From: Perilla frutescens
Taxonomy: Eukaryota > Streptophyta > Magnoliopsida > Lamiales > Lamiaceae
Direction of reading: 5' to 3'
DNA: 64,000 nucleotides
Assembly (NCBI GenBank): GCA_026008535.1
Contig: BRKX01000017.1
Coordinates: 10,742,501-10,806,500 of the forward strand
Shown: positions 1 to 11,369 of the stretch, in pieces
Position numbering within the stretch: the stretch's first letter is position 1
Layout: the number at the start of each line of letters is the position of its first letter
The notes under the pieces: generated by a model
What the model was told of the DNA's origin: nothing
Seen by the model: only the letters and a program-made list of their open reading frames with translations
Databases searched by the model: none
Position numbers and translations under genes: made by a program

Positions 1-780
1 TAGCTACCTATACTTAGAATTAAAAAGGAACATGAATCAACAACAAAAATAAAATCCATGAGCAAGGTGTAGAGTAAACCCGAATTGTGTAGATAAAACT
101 TCTCAACTCCAATCTTCTTGTACATGAACTTCTCCAAAACACAAAAATCTCCCAAAATTCTCCAAAACTTTCTAAGTTTCTAATTGAATTAAAATGAGGA
201 GGGCTTGCCCTAGTTTTTGAACATGGGTCACTATTTATACCCCATGAGTTGTCGACTATTAAAATTAAAGAGAAAATGGAAATAAAATAAAAAAGTTCAT
301 AACAGGGCTTGGGAGGCGCGAGACGGGATCGATCGCGCCTCCACTCAACCGCGCGGGTCGCACCTTCTAGCGCGATCAAGTTGGTCATGCCTCATCCTCT
401 TCAGTTGGGTCGTGCCACTCAACATGGTTTTTGGGCCTCTCTTTGAACGTTCGGTCACGCCAGCCCCTATGCACGGGCCGCGCCTTGCTTGGTGTTGCTC
501 GAGTCGCGCCAATAGGCGTGACCGAGTTGGTTGCACCACTTCACCCTGGCGTGGGTCACGCCGTGCAACATGCTTTTATGCCCTCTGTTTGCATGCGCAC
601 TTGCGCCACACCCTGTGTCCGGGTCACGCCACCTTGTACTCTTCGGAGGCTCGATCCGCTTGTTTTATCCCTGAAACGCGAACAAAATGTGTCAAATGCA
701 TTTATTTAACAACTATAGCTAATTCGATAATTAAGGCAATAAATAAAGGCAAAAGTACATCCTAGATAATGAAACTACGC
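1..780 (-). mobile_element. Athila/Tat-like LTR fragment, open at left edge
   Basis: Read on the minus strand this looks like an LTR: a GC-rich stretch (about 300-690) full of GCGTGACC and GCGCGACC-type words, then AT-rich DNA with a TATA box (GTATAAATAG, minus strand of 231-240), then a leader-like sequence running off the window. The order resembles the LTRs of the Athila-type element at 11370-24914, which carry a similar CpG-rich array upstream of a similar leader, but the sequence is clearly diverged. ORFs crossing the GC-rich part have low-complexity composition and are not taken as genes. Lineage is inferred from architecture only; the outer border near 780 is approximate. Confidence 0.45.
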
Positions 781-949
781 TCGGAAATAGGGTGAAAATC
801 TCATTTGTCAAACATGACTAATGTGTGTATATATGAATGATAAATAATTTATATATATGTTTGTGATGATGATGAAAATACAAAAACTGAAGTATATAAT
901 CAAATATATATATATATAAATTAGAAATTGAAATACAATTCAATAATAT

Positions 950-2930
950 AAGATGTTCCATTGATCACACATATATAATAACTTATTGCAACGAATAAGC
1001 AATTCTCAATATCTCATGCTAAGCATTTATAACATATCTAAACATGCTTAAGAGCTCAATTAACAATAATACTTCAATATAACTTCCTTCCTTCCTTTGT
1101 ACAGAGATCAATTAGGCAGAGCAAAACATTTAATTGGACATTTTATCTTGCCTTATCATGCTCTAGAGCTTATTACCTCAAATAATATATGAGTATAGAA
1201 TTACCCACCTCGATCACGGAGTGGAAGACAAAGCAACGAACTGTAAATCCTTTCCCAGGTCTCCACGGGGTTCATCTTTTTCTACAAAATCCGATTATAG
1301 ATTTAGCAATCTATTCGAAGATCCTAAGTTCTAACGGAAACTTAAATCGAAATTAAACCATTCTACCCTTAACTAAGACTTTACTACAGATTACACGACT
1401 TTAGAACTTGATAAAGTACGAGGATGACAGGTTGGAAGAACTCTGTAAAACCTAAAAAAATTTCGAAAACAGACTTCGAAATGAGACACCAGCGTTGGTG
1501 GCCCACGAAACAACATTCCCTGCGCCGATGGAGTACCCAGTACTGGCGGGGCACTTCGCGCTCGCGCGGTGTCCTTGGTCGATAGGTTACCCCAGCGCCG
1601 GCTGGGTTCCCCGCGGCGGCGGACCTGGACTCTACAATTTTCTGGGTTTCGCTTGAACTGGAACACATTTCCGACGAAGAACGACGATAATTAAACACTT
1701 GAAAAACACAAAAATGAGCATGCTTGATTACTTGAAATAGATACTATAACGTCATGCATGTTATCAACTCCTTCGAACACTTAGAAAATATAACGGAATT
1801 TTAAATACGAAACTTAAACGGAATTGAACAGATTTAAATGATATCAACACATCATGACAACGGGAATTTAAATACGGCAACAACAAAAGACGAAATGAAA
1901 TACAGAATTCAAATACGAAAAGGAACTGAAAATCGGGGTCGTCGAAAAAAATGGACGGAGTCGAGTGCGTCGAAAGAAGGTGGCTAGCGTCGACATCTTA
2001 ACGGGTTGTAGCTGCTGCAGAGCCGCCTACTGCTTCTTGACGGCGCCCTTGCCCTCAGGCCTAAGCCGAAGGTCGGTCCGGCCACTGGACGTCCGACAAT
2101 ACCTTCCTCCACCGCCTACCTTTCCTGCTACTCCACTCATCACCTCGGAGAAACACTCACGAAGAATGCTCCACGCTCGACTCGAAACCTTTACTCAACT
2201 TTCTTTCCTCTTCTCTCTCTCTAAAATGAAATGGAGAATGGTGAAATTGTGTGAAATAAAGGAGGGGGAGAATTTCTATTTATAGGGAAAAAGGGTGGCT
2301 TCCGGGGGAAGCCATTGTAGTAGAAAAATACTGCTAAAGTAATTTCAAGCTCCGTTAAAAATTGCTTTATTCGATGTCGAGGTCAAAACGACCTCGGATA
2401 TAAAATCCGAAAATACCGGAAAACTCATTGGATCATGTACTATTGAACCAACCTGACGTGGAATGAAGACAACGTCGTCTGAATAGAAATGAGAAAAGAT
2501 TCTCTTTTTCATAAGACTGACAGATTTTGCTCCCGAGCGTTCGATTAACCTCGTATTGGCAATCCGTGAATGCGGATGGATTCTTTGGGTCATTTCCCAT
2601 AAGATAGGCAAACAAGTCTTGGATCAAAGAAGAAGATTTTGTAAATTTCTCAAAATACAAACGCACGTGGAAATTACTATTCATTTGCTTTCTTAATACC
2701 ATTTTCATCATCAGGACCTCAAATGATCTCGAATTAAAATTCTGAAAATACCGACACACTCCTTAGGTTGAAACCTTTCTAACAAGACCAAAATCAATCA
2801 TAACAGAGTCAGGATCAAAATTTCCAAAAAGATGATTTTACGCAAAGTGACCCCTAAAGTCGTGACTTGCATCTGACTTCTCTTAAACCTTATTAAAATC
2901 TCTTCCTTAACCTCTTAATTATGCTTAAGA
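950..2930 (-). mobile_element. Chromovirus-like LTR region (copy B), decayed
   Basis: Minus-strand LTR-like block. A TATA box (CCCTATAAATAG on the minus strand, 2276-2287) is followed by a CT-rich leader and a GC-rich stretch at about 1480-1640. Short stretches match the better-bounded LTR at 4912-7451 in content and order, for example AGGCAGAGCAAAACATTTAATTGG near 1115 against AGGTAGAGCATAAAATATTTATTTGG near 6223, each followed by a conserved ACCCACCT word. The two are too different to be the pair of LTRs of one young element, so they are more likely related families or very old copies. No terminal TG/CA or target duplication was found; the borders are approximate. Confidence 0.4.
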
Positions 2931-2935
2931 ATTCT

Positions 2936-3055
2936 TTAATCCTTATTCGTTCGAAAATCTGGAGTACCTATTGCACTTTCTGCTCGAAGGACAGGAGCAG
3001 GTGCAACTTCACCTTGTTGTTCCTCATTCACAGCCTGAGCTCTTCTTGGAGGCAT
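2936..3055 (-). pseudogene. Gypsy gag N-terminus, cut off after 39 codons
   Basis: A minus-strand ATG at 3055 opens a 39-codon frame beginning MPPRRAQAV and containing VLRAESAIGTPDFRTNKD, the typical start of gag in plant chromovirus-type Ty3/gypsy elements. The frame stops at 2936-2938 and the sequence below has no recognisable capsid, zinc knuckle or pol. It therefore looks like the remnant of an element deleted just downstream of the gag start. It lies in the same orientation as the primer site at 4897-4908, so it may belong to the element whose 5' LTR is 4912-7451, with an unusually long 1.8-kb leader. Confidence 0.55.
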
Positions 3056-3617
3056 ACTGTAAAACATCAAGTGTCTTTATAAGTCTTTATATTCCAGATT
3101 TAACAATCAATGATGCATTTATTTGAAGAAGATAAATGCCTCTAAGTGAGGTCTTTTAAGCATTCACTTTAGGTAAGCAAAGAATTAATTTATTTACTAC
3201 CCTCAAAGTCAGTATTTATAGAAAAATTTTGAGTTTGAAATATTTCAAGTGAAGCGACAAGCTTACTTATTTACGAAAGAAGTCTATTGTGATTCTAAAA
3301 AAAAAATGGAACGGGATTTAGTTTGGAGATAGAAATTAATAAAGAGCTGTGAAAGAACTTATATCCGAATAAGGGAAAATTGCCCCACTTTGGAGGACTT
3401 GATAATATTAGGCATCAAATATAGTAGCAACTTATACATTCGATTTGGGAACTCAATGAATAGTTTTCCAAAATAGTTAATCAGGATGGCCAATTGGAAA
3501 ATGTCATTACTGATCTAGAGTAGTTATACTATACTAGAATGCATCAAACATACATACATTAGTCAATGTGTCATAACAGCTGACATCATTGACCTATACT
3601 ACTAGATCATCAAACTA

Positions 3618-4305
3618 CTACTCTGGATGGCACCACCCAATGTTCGAGCCCAGCTTCTCAAGGTCATCGAGATTTTGAATCCCGAGTGTCCTCAGAAGAC
3701 TACTGTCCAGGTTGGTGCGATACACTGGGTCAGGTAGCGCAAAAGCAGATGGGGTGTACACTGGAGATCCTAGGTGGTTGGAGTACAAAGACTCAGTCAG
3801 GTCCACTATGCAAGCGTTGGAGGGTCCAACCTCCCTAATCTCCTGGAACATGAACACGGGGCGGGGGTGGGCGTGCAGAAGTGGATCCCGCTATCTCAAC
3901 CTCTATCACAATGGTACGCTCAGCACGAGCAGCAGCTATTTGGTTGGCCAGAGGCGGCATGAATCCTTTGTGATCAATGCAATGAGAAATGAATGCATTT
4001 GTAAACATGGACAAACTTCCGGACTCGACAAAGGTTAAAGGGTCGTGTATGATCGTATCTAGCAAGATTCTCCTAGCGAGAGGTTCTCATTTCTCTGGCA
4101 GATTCTCGATGATGTGGTGATATGCTTCCAGCTCAGCCATGCCTTGTCTTCTAGCCACGCGTACCCATGCTACTAAGAACCTCCCTACGTAGGCTGACAG
4201 TTGTTGTCCCTCTCGCCTCGTCAGCTCTCGAAACCTATCGACTCTGTCGTGAAGTTGCTGATGAACATTCGTACTCTTACGGAGGGTGGTATGCCTACCG
4301 GCCAT
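3618..4305 (-). pseudogene. Unrecognised broken ORF in gypsy leader
   Basis: Three overlapping minus-strand frames (4305-4087, 4065-3835, 3857-3618) succeed each other as if one coding sequence of about 230 codons had been split by frameshifts and stops. The first begins MAGRHTTLRKST and contains a basic, aromatic stretch (AYVGRFLVAWVRVARR) that loosely recalls a retrotransposon capsid helix. I cannot place it in a family. It lies between the primer site at 4897-4908 and the gag start at 3055, so it could be a leader ORF or a captured fragment. Low complexity is not the explanation: codons and residues are varied. Confidence 0.3.
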
Positions 4306-4896
4306 CTAAAAAAGGATAACTTAATCAGTCTAAGTCTGAGTGACTTATGGGAGACTTAAAAGTCATCTTGAGTTTTAGTGCTATAGGCTATGTCCTACTA
4401 CTTTCAATAACACCATGCTTGCAGTAGACTTATTCTTTCCAAATAGAGAAGTTTCCTCTAAACTTGTGTTCAGGTGTCAAATTCAAACAAACATTTTATT
4501 CATGCTTTGGAAGTGAAATTTTCAATCCTGTATTTAAAAGAACCTAGGAAATAATTTGGGAGTTATTTTAACTTTGTCTTTTGACTGGTCCTGTTGATCT
4601 AATGTTTTAACCACTATACTTATGCTTACCCGAGTAAATTTCACTTTGAATTTCATGGTATTCCTCATACCAACTCCTCTTGCTTGCCTCAAAAAATTTC
4701 CACCTCTTCTTATATTTCAAAAGTTATAGCCACAACCAAAAATTTTCTATTCTATCATACCTCGGGTTTTTGTTGAGGATGCGATGTTGTGATGGGCTGT
4801 GCGTTGTTGAGTGAGATCCTTCAGAACCAATCAATTTGAAATATGCATATAAACAAGTATTCAATAAAGAGACAGGTCTACAAAGTTGCAAAGCCT

Positions 4897-4908
4897 GCTC
4901 TGATACCA
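4897..4908 (-). other. Primer-binding site, tRNA-Met type
   Basis: On the minus strand these bases read TGGTATCAGAGC, the classic initiator-tRNA-Met primer site of plant LTR retrotransposons. It begins three bases inside an LTR end (minus strand GGCGTTACA ending at 4912). This fixes the 3' border and minus orientation of the LTR at 4912-7451. Confidence 0.85.
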
Positions 4909-4911
4909 TTC

Positions 4912-7451
4912 TGTAACGCCTCAGTCCCGAAAGGGCTAATAAATGAAGGACATGGGTGTCACTAAAAAGGAATAAGGTTTTGGATGAAGAATATGTTATA
5001 CTTTCAAAAATTTGGGCAATATAACCTCTGTAACTAGAGCAAATCCCCATTTAATAACGGCTTATAAGAGTGCATTTTGAGATGACAGGATATTCAATAG
5101 TCCGACATGGACAAAATAAAGTGATAAACAGATACCAACAAATAATGATCTATCTATCAGAGTTCACTAGGAATGTCCTACTCATAGGGACGGAGTCAAA
5201 AGTATGTAAGACCCATTCGTAAGTCGATAGAAAAGTAAACAGATACCAACATGTGAATTAATGTGACCTCTTCATAGGTCAAAGCGAATAAAAGAACAGT
5301 TGGTATTTCAATAAACAGGGCTTCATCCCTTAAGCATTTATTTAGAATAGGCATCATTGTACTGGTAGTTTTTGGACATGCTATAATCAAGTTCTAATTT
5401 CAAATACTAAATACGATTATCAGAGTATTCAGCAGAAAACATAGCGGAAGTAATTTATTCGGATAACCAGATAAGCGGCATCTCAGTCAACCCCGCCATC
5501 AGCTCACATCACCAGCCTCAATATCTGAACCTGAAAACATTTTGAAAAGAGTTGGGTATGAGTACTAATGCACTCAGTGGGTAAGTTTTGAACTCAATTT
5601 ACAATATGAAATATCCAACAATAATACACAACATATAGGAAGCAAATCGCAAAAGCGCTTCCGATATCTGCAAACCTTTTCTTCTCCTTTAGGATCCATC
5701 TTGCTCAGTCCGTCGTCTACTGCACTATGTAGCATGCTGCTAGTAGGAAAATGGACGGGTTACCTCGCTAATCTGAGGAGAGTATACCAGGGGTTACATA
5801 GCATTGACCCTGAGTGTGCTAGGGGTCGTCTAACAGTGACTCCTTATAGTGACATCCAGTCATAGTGTATGTGTGGGGGTTACCTCACAGTGACACCTTT
5901 AGTTATAATCATCACAGCTGCAAGAGTGTACAGTCCCGCCTATGTTCCACAATTATTTGCACTATAAAATCCAAGATTCTAGCACAAGCCTATCTCAGCT
6001 AAGCTCAACATCATCTAATAGTATCTCATAAAACTTAGCAATTAAATCATAGCTTAATCATGCTTATACAACTATTCCATAAGTATGCTCATATCCTAGT
6101 CACAATATCCCAACAATTATTCCAATAATATTCTAACAATATTTCATCAATAACTTAGTAATATCATATTCCATTGCATAAAAATTATTCTATAATTCTT
6201 TCTATAACAGTGACATTAAACAGGTAGAGCATAAAATATTTATTTGGCTATTTCTAAGTTATATATCCTGCATCTAAAGAGTTATTACTCTTAAATTGTA
6301 TTTATTCTTTAAAAATAAACCCACCTTGATACTGAGCAGGCGACAGCACGATAGCTTCTGGATTTGCTTTCTTCCTTCCAACGGGCTCCACCGGTCCTAC
6401 AATGTTGCTGCATGCCTTAGAACAACTACTATAATTTTTGGAATTTATCTACTATATTTGGAGCATTTATCTATATTTATTTATTATTATTTCATTCAAA
6501 AATAGATTGCGCAACTCTAATGACCTCGTATAAACTCGACACACAAGGATGGAAATTCCAAAATAATATTCTTGATTTAATGGAATAAAATGATTTGATA
6601 GAGGTCTCTTTCTAAAATTTATCATTTTACTCGATTAACATCAAATTTCCACCACAACACGTTTTAACCGTTTAAAAATTATAAAAATATTCCGAGATGA
6701 TCCTACATATGCCAAGACTATAGTTTGAAAGTTTTAGAATTTTTTGATAACACATGCTTCCGGAATAAAAATAACTGTCTACTTTTAAAAATCGAGATTC
6801 ATCAAAACTCGTCCAAAAATTATGAAACGTAGCACATTTATAGAAAAAAAATTTCAAGCAACTTTCTACTTTAAACTTTTTCGATTCGATGAGCGAAAAT
6901 GGGTGAAAATGCCGAAAAATAGAATCTGGCCGGTAAATGACACTATTCACGTTTTTCGGCATTTTCGCCGGTTTCCGCCCACCGGATGGAAATGTGTTCA
7001 ACATATGAAACGTAGAGCACACTTAAATACACAACATACTAAAATTTTAGATTAAAAGAACGAGAAATGGACTGAAACGAGCTCTTGGAAGGTGGCAGGC
7101 GGTGGGCGACGACCCCAGTGACGGCGGCGCCGGTGACCGACTCTAGTGGCTGCCCCCTGCTGGCAGTCCCTCCTTTCCGACTCAATTCGTACCTCAAAAC
7201 TCCACTCGAACCTCGACTCCATCTAAAAACGCTCAAGAACACTCTAGAACGCTCGCCTATTCTCGAATACGCTTCGAGTTTTCTAATTTAGTTGTCAACA
7301 CAACTTTGAGGGGTGAAGAATAATGAATGGGGGTTGCCCCTTTTATAGGAAAATCTTAGGGGGGTCGGGTATTGATTTTTCATATATAAAATACTGAAAA
7401 ATAGCAATCCGTGCTAAGTGTGATTTAAGTAAACTGCACACAAGTGTTCTA
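4912..7451 (-). mobile_element. 5' LTR of gypsy (chromovirus-like) element, copy A
   Basis: Long LTR of about 2.5 kb on the minus strand. Its 3' end at 4912 is fixed by the adjacent tRNA-Met primer site. A TATA box (TCCTATAAAA, minus strand of 7341-7350) lies near the other end, followed by a GC-rich leader at about 7080-7200. The block 5500-5960 (TGAGTACTAATGCACTCAGTGGGTAAG and following) is of a kind repeated in plant gypsy LTRs. Only about 100 bases lie upstream of the TATA box before the SIRE LTR begins at 7457, so the U3 is probably truncated by that insertion. No partner LTR with high identity is in the window. Confidence 0.55.
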
Positions 7452-7456
7452 CGATA

Positions 7457-8335
7457 TGTTGGGAACAGACGTAAGAACAGTAAATATAAAGCAGTTAAAA
7501 TACACACGAAATTGGTAACCTAGTTCAGTTAATCAACCTACTCTGGGGGGACTTCGCCCAAACTTGAAGATCTGTTTGCTACTCCTTCATGAAGTATATT
7601 TAGGCTATTACATATACAGGACTCCCTCCTTATGCTATCCGTTCTTCTTCACGAACTCTTTCACTAAATGAAAGCTGTGAGATCCCCTCACAACCATGAC
7701 ACTATATTCCCTCAAGCTACCCACGACTTCAACTTACAATCTCTCCCGAGATTGCGTACAAAATGGATTAAACAACCCCTCACATGTTTCACTCAAAACA
7801 CTAAATTGCTAGACTATCACGTTGAACTTTTGAAGGAACAACTACTAGCTAATACATGTGGATCACAAACGAAATTGACTCTCAAATAATATGCTAAGAG
7901 AATCTAATAAAGTCCACCACCGATTGTTGCAATAATCGGTCTTCAAATAGTCTTCACTTCAATGACACTGTTGGACACTTTCCGCCGATGTAGGTAAGTG
8001 AATATTGACTTGTGATCCTTCCAAACATGTGTAGATACTTTCCTTGTGAAGTAGGGTTAATTTTAGTACGATATCTACACCACAAGGCAGTCAAACGATT
8101 ATATCTTGACCTTCCAAACTGATTTGGCGCAAGATCTTTCCGATATGAAAACTGCCATAATTAAACTGTTCATGGGTATGTCAGGAACATCAGAGCGAAC
8201 AGTTCACCAACTGTTCTTCAAAACTTTGCACAGTGGAACTTTTGTCTTCAGACACATACTCTGGAACACATTGTCTTCTATATCTCACCAATACAAACAC
8301 GAACCAAACATTAGTGTATAATGATGGCACTAACA
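7457..8335 (-). mobile_element. 3' LTR of SIRE/Maximus-like copia element
   Basis: The minus-strand LTR starts TGTTAGTGCC (8335 downward) directly after a polypurine tract and probably ends GTTCCCAACA at 7457, giving 879 bp with TGTT...AACA ends. The 8335 border is firm; the 7457 border is inferred from the terminal inverted bases and could lie up to about 60 bases lower. The part at 7500-7590 (minus-strand words such as GTAGGTTGATTAACTGAAC) is typical of LTR 3' parts in this copia group. The matching 5' LTR is absent, because the element is cut at about 28.2 kb. It belongs with the ORFs at 8728-11364 and 24920-28204. Confidence 0.65.
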
Positions 8336-8349
8336 ATCTCCCCCTTTGG
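8336..8349 (-). other. Polypurine tract of SIRE-like copia element
   Basis: The minus strand reads CCAAAGGGGGAGAT immediately upstream of the LTR start TGTTAGTG. This is the expected position and composition for the plus-strand DNA priming site, and it confirms the minus orientation of the element. Confidence 0.75.
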
Positions 8350-8727
8350 CGTTTATGGAAGACAATAACTCTTAATCTGCACTTCACACGAATAAACTCA
8401 GCAGATCAAAACATATAAAAACTTGATATTTATAAAAACTGTCAGGCACAGTTTTTGTTCGTCACGAACTCTCCCTGAATCTGAGCTGGGGAATTTTCAC
8501 CAATCATCCACGAACTAAAGTTTTCACAGGCAGAGCTTCATTGTCAGGTTGATCAAATAAAATATACAAACCAACAAAAATAAAATGGGCACACAAAGAT
8601 CCCACACAGAATATTGTTTTGTTTAAAAGCAAAAACAAAGTTTTTAGAGAGCACATGCGCTCTTCCTTCATCATCAACCTCCTCCTTCTTCGTTGTTTCT
8701 GCCTGCAGCATCAGATTCTTCTCTCCC

Positions 8728-10737
8728 TTAATGCCTGCCATAAAAGGCAAAGAGTTCAGAGCAGGGAGGCATCGGCATCATCTGGGATAGTTCCAGGAAA
8801 AATGGATGAGGATGGCTGGGCAGAAGCATCATCAGCAGCATCAGAGGGTCCACCGGAAGCAGTTGATCCCGGCACATTAACGGAGAGGGAAAGCCAAGTG
8901 CACGGGCTTTCAGATCCATCATCAAGGACTTCAACTCCTGTCTACGAGTTCGGAAGGTCCGGATGGATTTATCCATGAAGGTCACCTCTCGCTCCAATGA
9001 TTGGATGTGTCTGTCGAAAAACACAGCATTGACAAAAGAATTAGGAGCAAATCTGCGTGGAACATATGCAGGCTCAGCGGCAGGGTCTGGAGCAGTGTCG
9101 CCAGCAGGAATATCACAAGCATGTTGAGCTGAGAATAGCTTGTGGCTAATCACTGAAAGAGGTTCCTCCGGCCTATATATATCCTCTATAGTAAGAACGT
9201 CATGCTGATTCATGATAATGGAAAAGATCAATCCAGGATATCCCAGGGGCTGCTGGATTCTGGGAGACTCTGCATGGGCAACCACATGATCAAAAATTAT
9301 CTGGCCTAACTTGAACACCTCCTGTGTTCCAACTTTGAAGAGCAGCATGGCCAAGGTCTTCCCCATGGTTGATCTGTGCTTGCTAGGGAGTCAGTTTTTC
9401 ACTGCAATTTTGTGAAGAATTGAGTACTTCACACTCAGGTCAGAGGCCATCAACGATCTCCCTTTTGGCCACACCAACTGGCTACCTCCTATCAACTCCA
9501 CAGCGACAACATCCAAGTCAGGGACAGACTCAGGTGCAACAGAATGTGCATGTCCTAAATAAAAATTGATTATAACAGGGGAAAAATCAATCCAAACGCC
9601 ATGCACATATGCAGAGAAGACATGATCAGATGTGACGTCCCTAATAGACTTATGCAAATTAGCATAAATTTCATGAACAACAGCAAAAACATATGCAGGA
9701 GCAGTATATGCAGACTCATCAAGGCGAGAATCCTGCAACAACTGAACCACTCCAATACCCTCAATATCAGACTCCACCAATTTACGCTCAGTCACACGTA
9801 AGCGCCCAACCACCAATTTAAACAAAGATTGATGAAAAGCAGAAAGAAACTTGTTGGAATCAAAAGAACCTGATTCAGGATTTGAACTGTCAGAGACATC
9901 CTCTGGAACAGTTTCGGCTTCTTCGACTAAAGGAGAGACGGCTTTAGCATTCTTCATCAGAGGTCTCCGAGACCCTGAGACCAAACCCATCAAACGCTTG
10001 AACTCACTCCGAGTTACTCTTCGCACAGAGACGGCGGCGGAAGCAGATTTCTTGGCAGGGATCTTTTTAGAAAAACCCTTTGGAGCAGCAACTTTCTTTG
10101 AGGATTTCTTTGTAGCAAGAGCTTTCTTAGCAGCCTTAGAAGATTGAACCTTCTTCTGAGAGAGTTTCTCCAAAACCCGTGACTTGAGATGAGCTATAGG
10201 AGTCTTATCATCATCAGAGTTGGCCTCAGCAGCATGGGATTCTTCCTTCTCATCCCTGAACTGTAACTTTCTTTTAACACCGCGAGAGCAGGAAGGTCGA
10301 ACTACTTAATCATCAACAGAGGGAACAAATTCTGAGATAGAAGGATATGTCTCATCATCATCAACAACTTCGATGTCAACAGCAGCATCATCCATTACAT
10401 CTTCAGATTGGGCAACAGGGTTCACAACAACAGTAGGAGAAGCTTCTCCTAGCGGAACCTGAATAGTGACGACCGGTGAGTCACGCGGAGTAGCAGGAAC
10501 GAACGACAACAAAGTTGGAGTAGTAACAAGCCTCATAGCATCGATAGACGCAGCAAATTCATCAATAGACGAAGAATCAGCATGGATAGCAGCATCAATT
10601 GAAGCTTCAATAGCTTTATTCATCTCTAATGGTAGAGAGGAAGCTTCGACGAAAACCCTAGAAGAAATTAGGGGTTTTTTGAGCATAGCAGCAGACCCAG
10701 CACGAGAGGAGCTGAGAGGAGACAATGGAGTAGGCAC
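8728..10737 (-). pseudogene. Extra 3' ORF of SIRE-like copia (plant transposon-protein domain), two stops
   Basis: One minus-strand frame of about 670 codons lies between the copia RNase H and the 3' LTR, the place where SIRE/Maximus elements carry an envelope-like or extra ORF. It is interrupted in frame by TAA at 10306-10308 and TGA at 9391-9393, the latter probably a former Trp codon. The N-terminal third is Ser/Ala-rich and acidic, followed by a Lys-rich stretch (MEKLSQKKVQSSKAAKKA). Then comes a globular part with HGVWIDFSPVIINFYLG and, after the second stop, MGKTLAMLLFKVGTQEVFKLG. That globular part resembles what is annotated in plants as putative plant transposon protein domain (recalled, not searched). 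No start ATG is evident: the frame reads back through a GTG at 10737 to a TAA near 10815. I see no signal peptide or membrane segment, so an envelope role is not supported by sequence. 8350-8727 and 10816-11180 are non-coding spacers of the same element. Confidence 0.6.
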
Positions 10738-11180
10738 AGATAGAGGAACATCTGTGGGAGCAGCAACAACCGTTTCTAGACCAGTCGATGCTGGAATAGA
10801 TTTGAGAGAAAATTAGGGGTTTAGAGAGTTCCCATAGATCATTCCACAAATCAGCCGTGTTGATCTTCGGCTTCTTGAACAAAGACGGTTTGGAGGAGCT
10901 GGACTTGTCTGTCGTTGAATTTAGAAAAGCTTGAGAGAGAAAGGGTTTGAGCAGAGAATTAGCAAGAAAATTTTGAAAAGGTTCTGAATGCTATGAACAG
11001 ATTCAAAAATTGATCTTGCACCCTTAATTAGAATTTCATAAAGGAAATTCCCAAAAATAACTGTCAAGCACACTTCCAGGAACACACTTGAAAAGACCAT
11101 GAACACTTGGTCATTTTACTATCTCTGTACATACATCACTGACAAAGACTGTATAGAGATACTTCTCTCAAAGCAGAAGT

Positions 11181-11364
11181 TCAGAGAACACAAAGACCCA
11201 ATGAGGATCTAACTATTTCAAACCTTACACTATCACGTGCCTTAGTAAAAATATCCACAAGTTGGGCATCTATTGCATCGTACTCAATTACAAGAGATCC
11301 ATCTTCAATCAGTTCTCGAATAAAGTGGTGGCGAATATCTATATGCTTTGTCCGAGAGTGCTGG
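11181..11364 (-). pseudogene. Copia RNase H, C-terminal part (separated by gypsy insertion)
   Basis: Minus-strand frame carrying the end of a Ty1/copia RNase H: SRTKHIDIRHHFIRE and VDIFTKARD are family hallmarks of its last 60 residues. It stops at 11181-11183. The upstream part of the same domain lies 13.5 kb away at 24920-25200. The Athila-type element sits between them, flanked by ACAGG duplications. Ignoring the insertion and one duplicate, the reading frame continues without a shift, so this RNase H was intact at the moment of insertion. Confidence 0.85.
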
Positions 11365-11369
11365 ACAGG
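11365..11369. repeat. Target-site duplication ACAGG (left)
   Basis: ACAGG directly precedes the left LTR and recurs at 24915-24919 after the right LTR. A 5-bp duplication is standard for Ty3/gypsy integration. It lies inside copia RNase H codons, which identifies the target. Confidence 0.9.

Noticed and set aside
8619..8978. 119-codon plus-strand ORF at the SIRE 3' end
   Set aside because: It overlaps the minus-strand extra ORF and its 3' spacer; composition follows the antisense codons.
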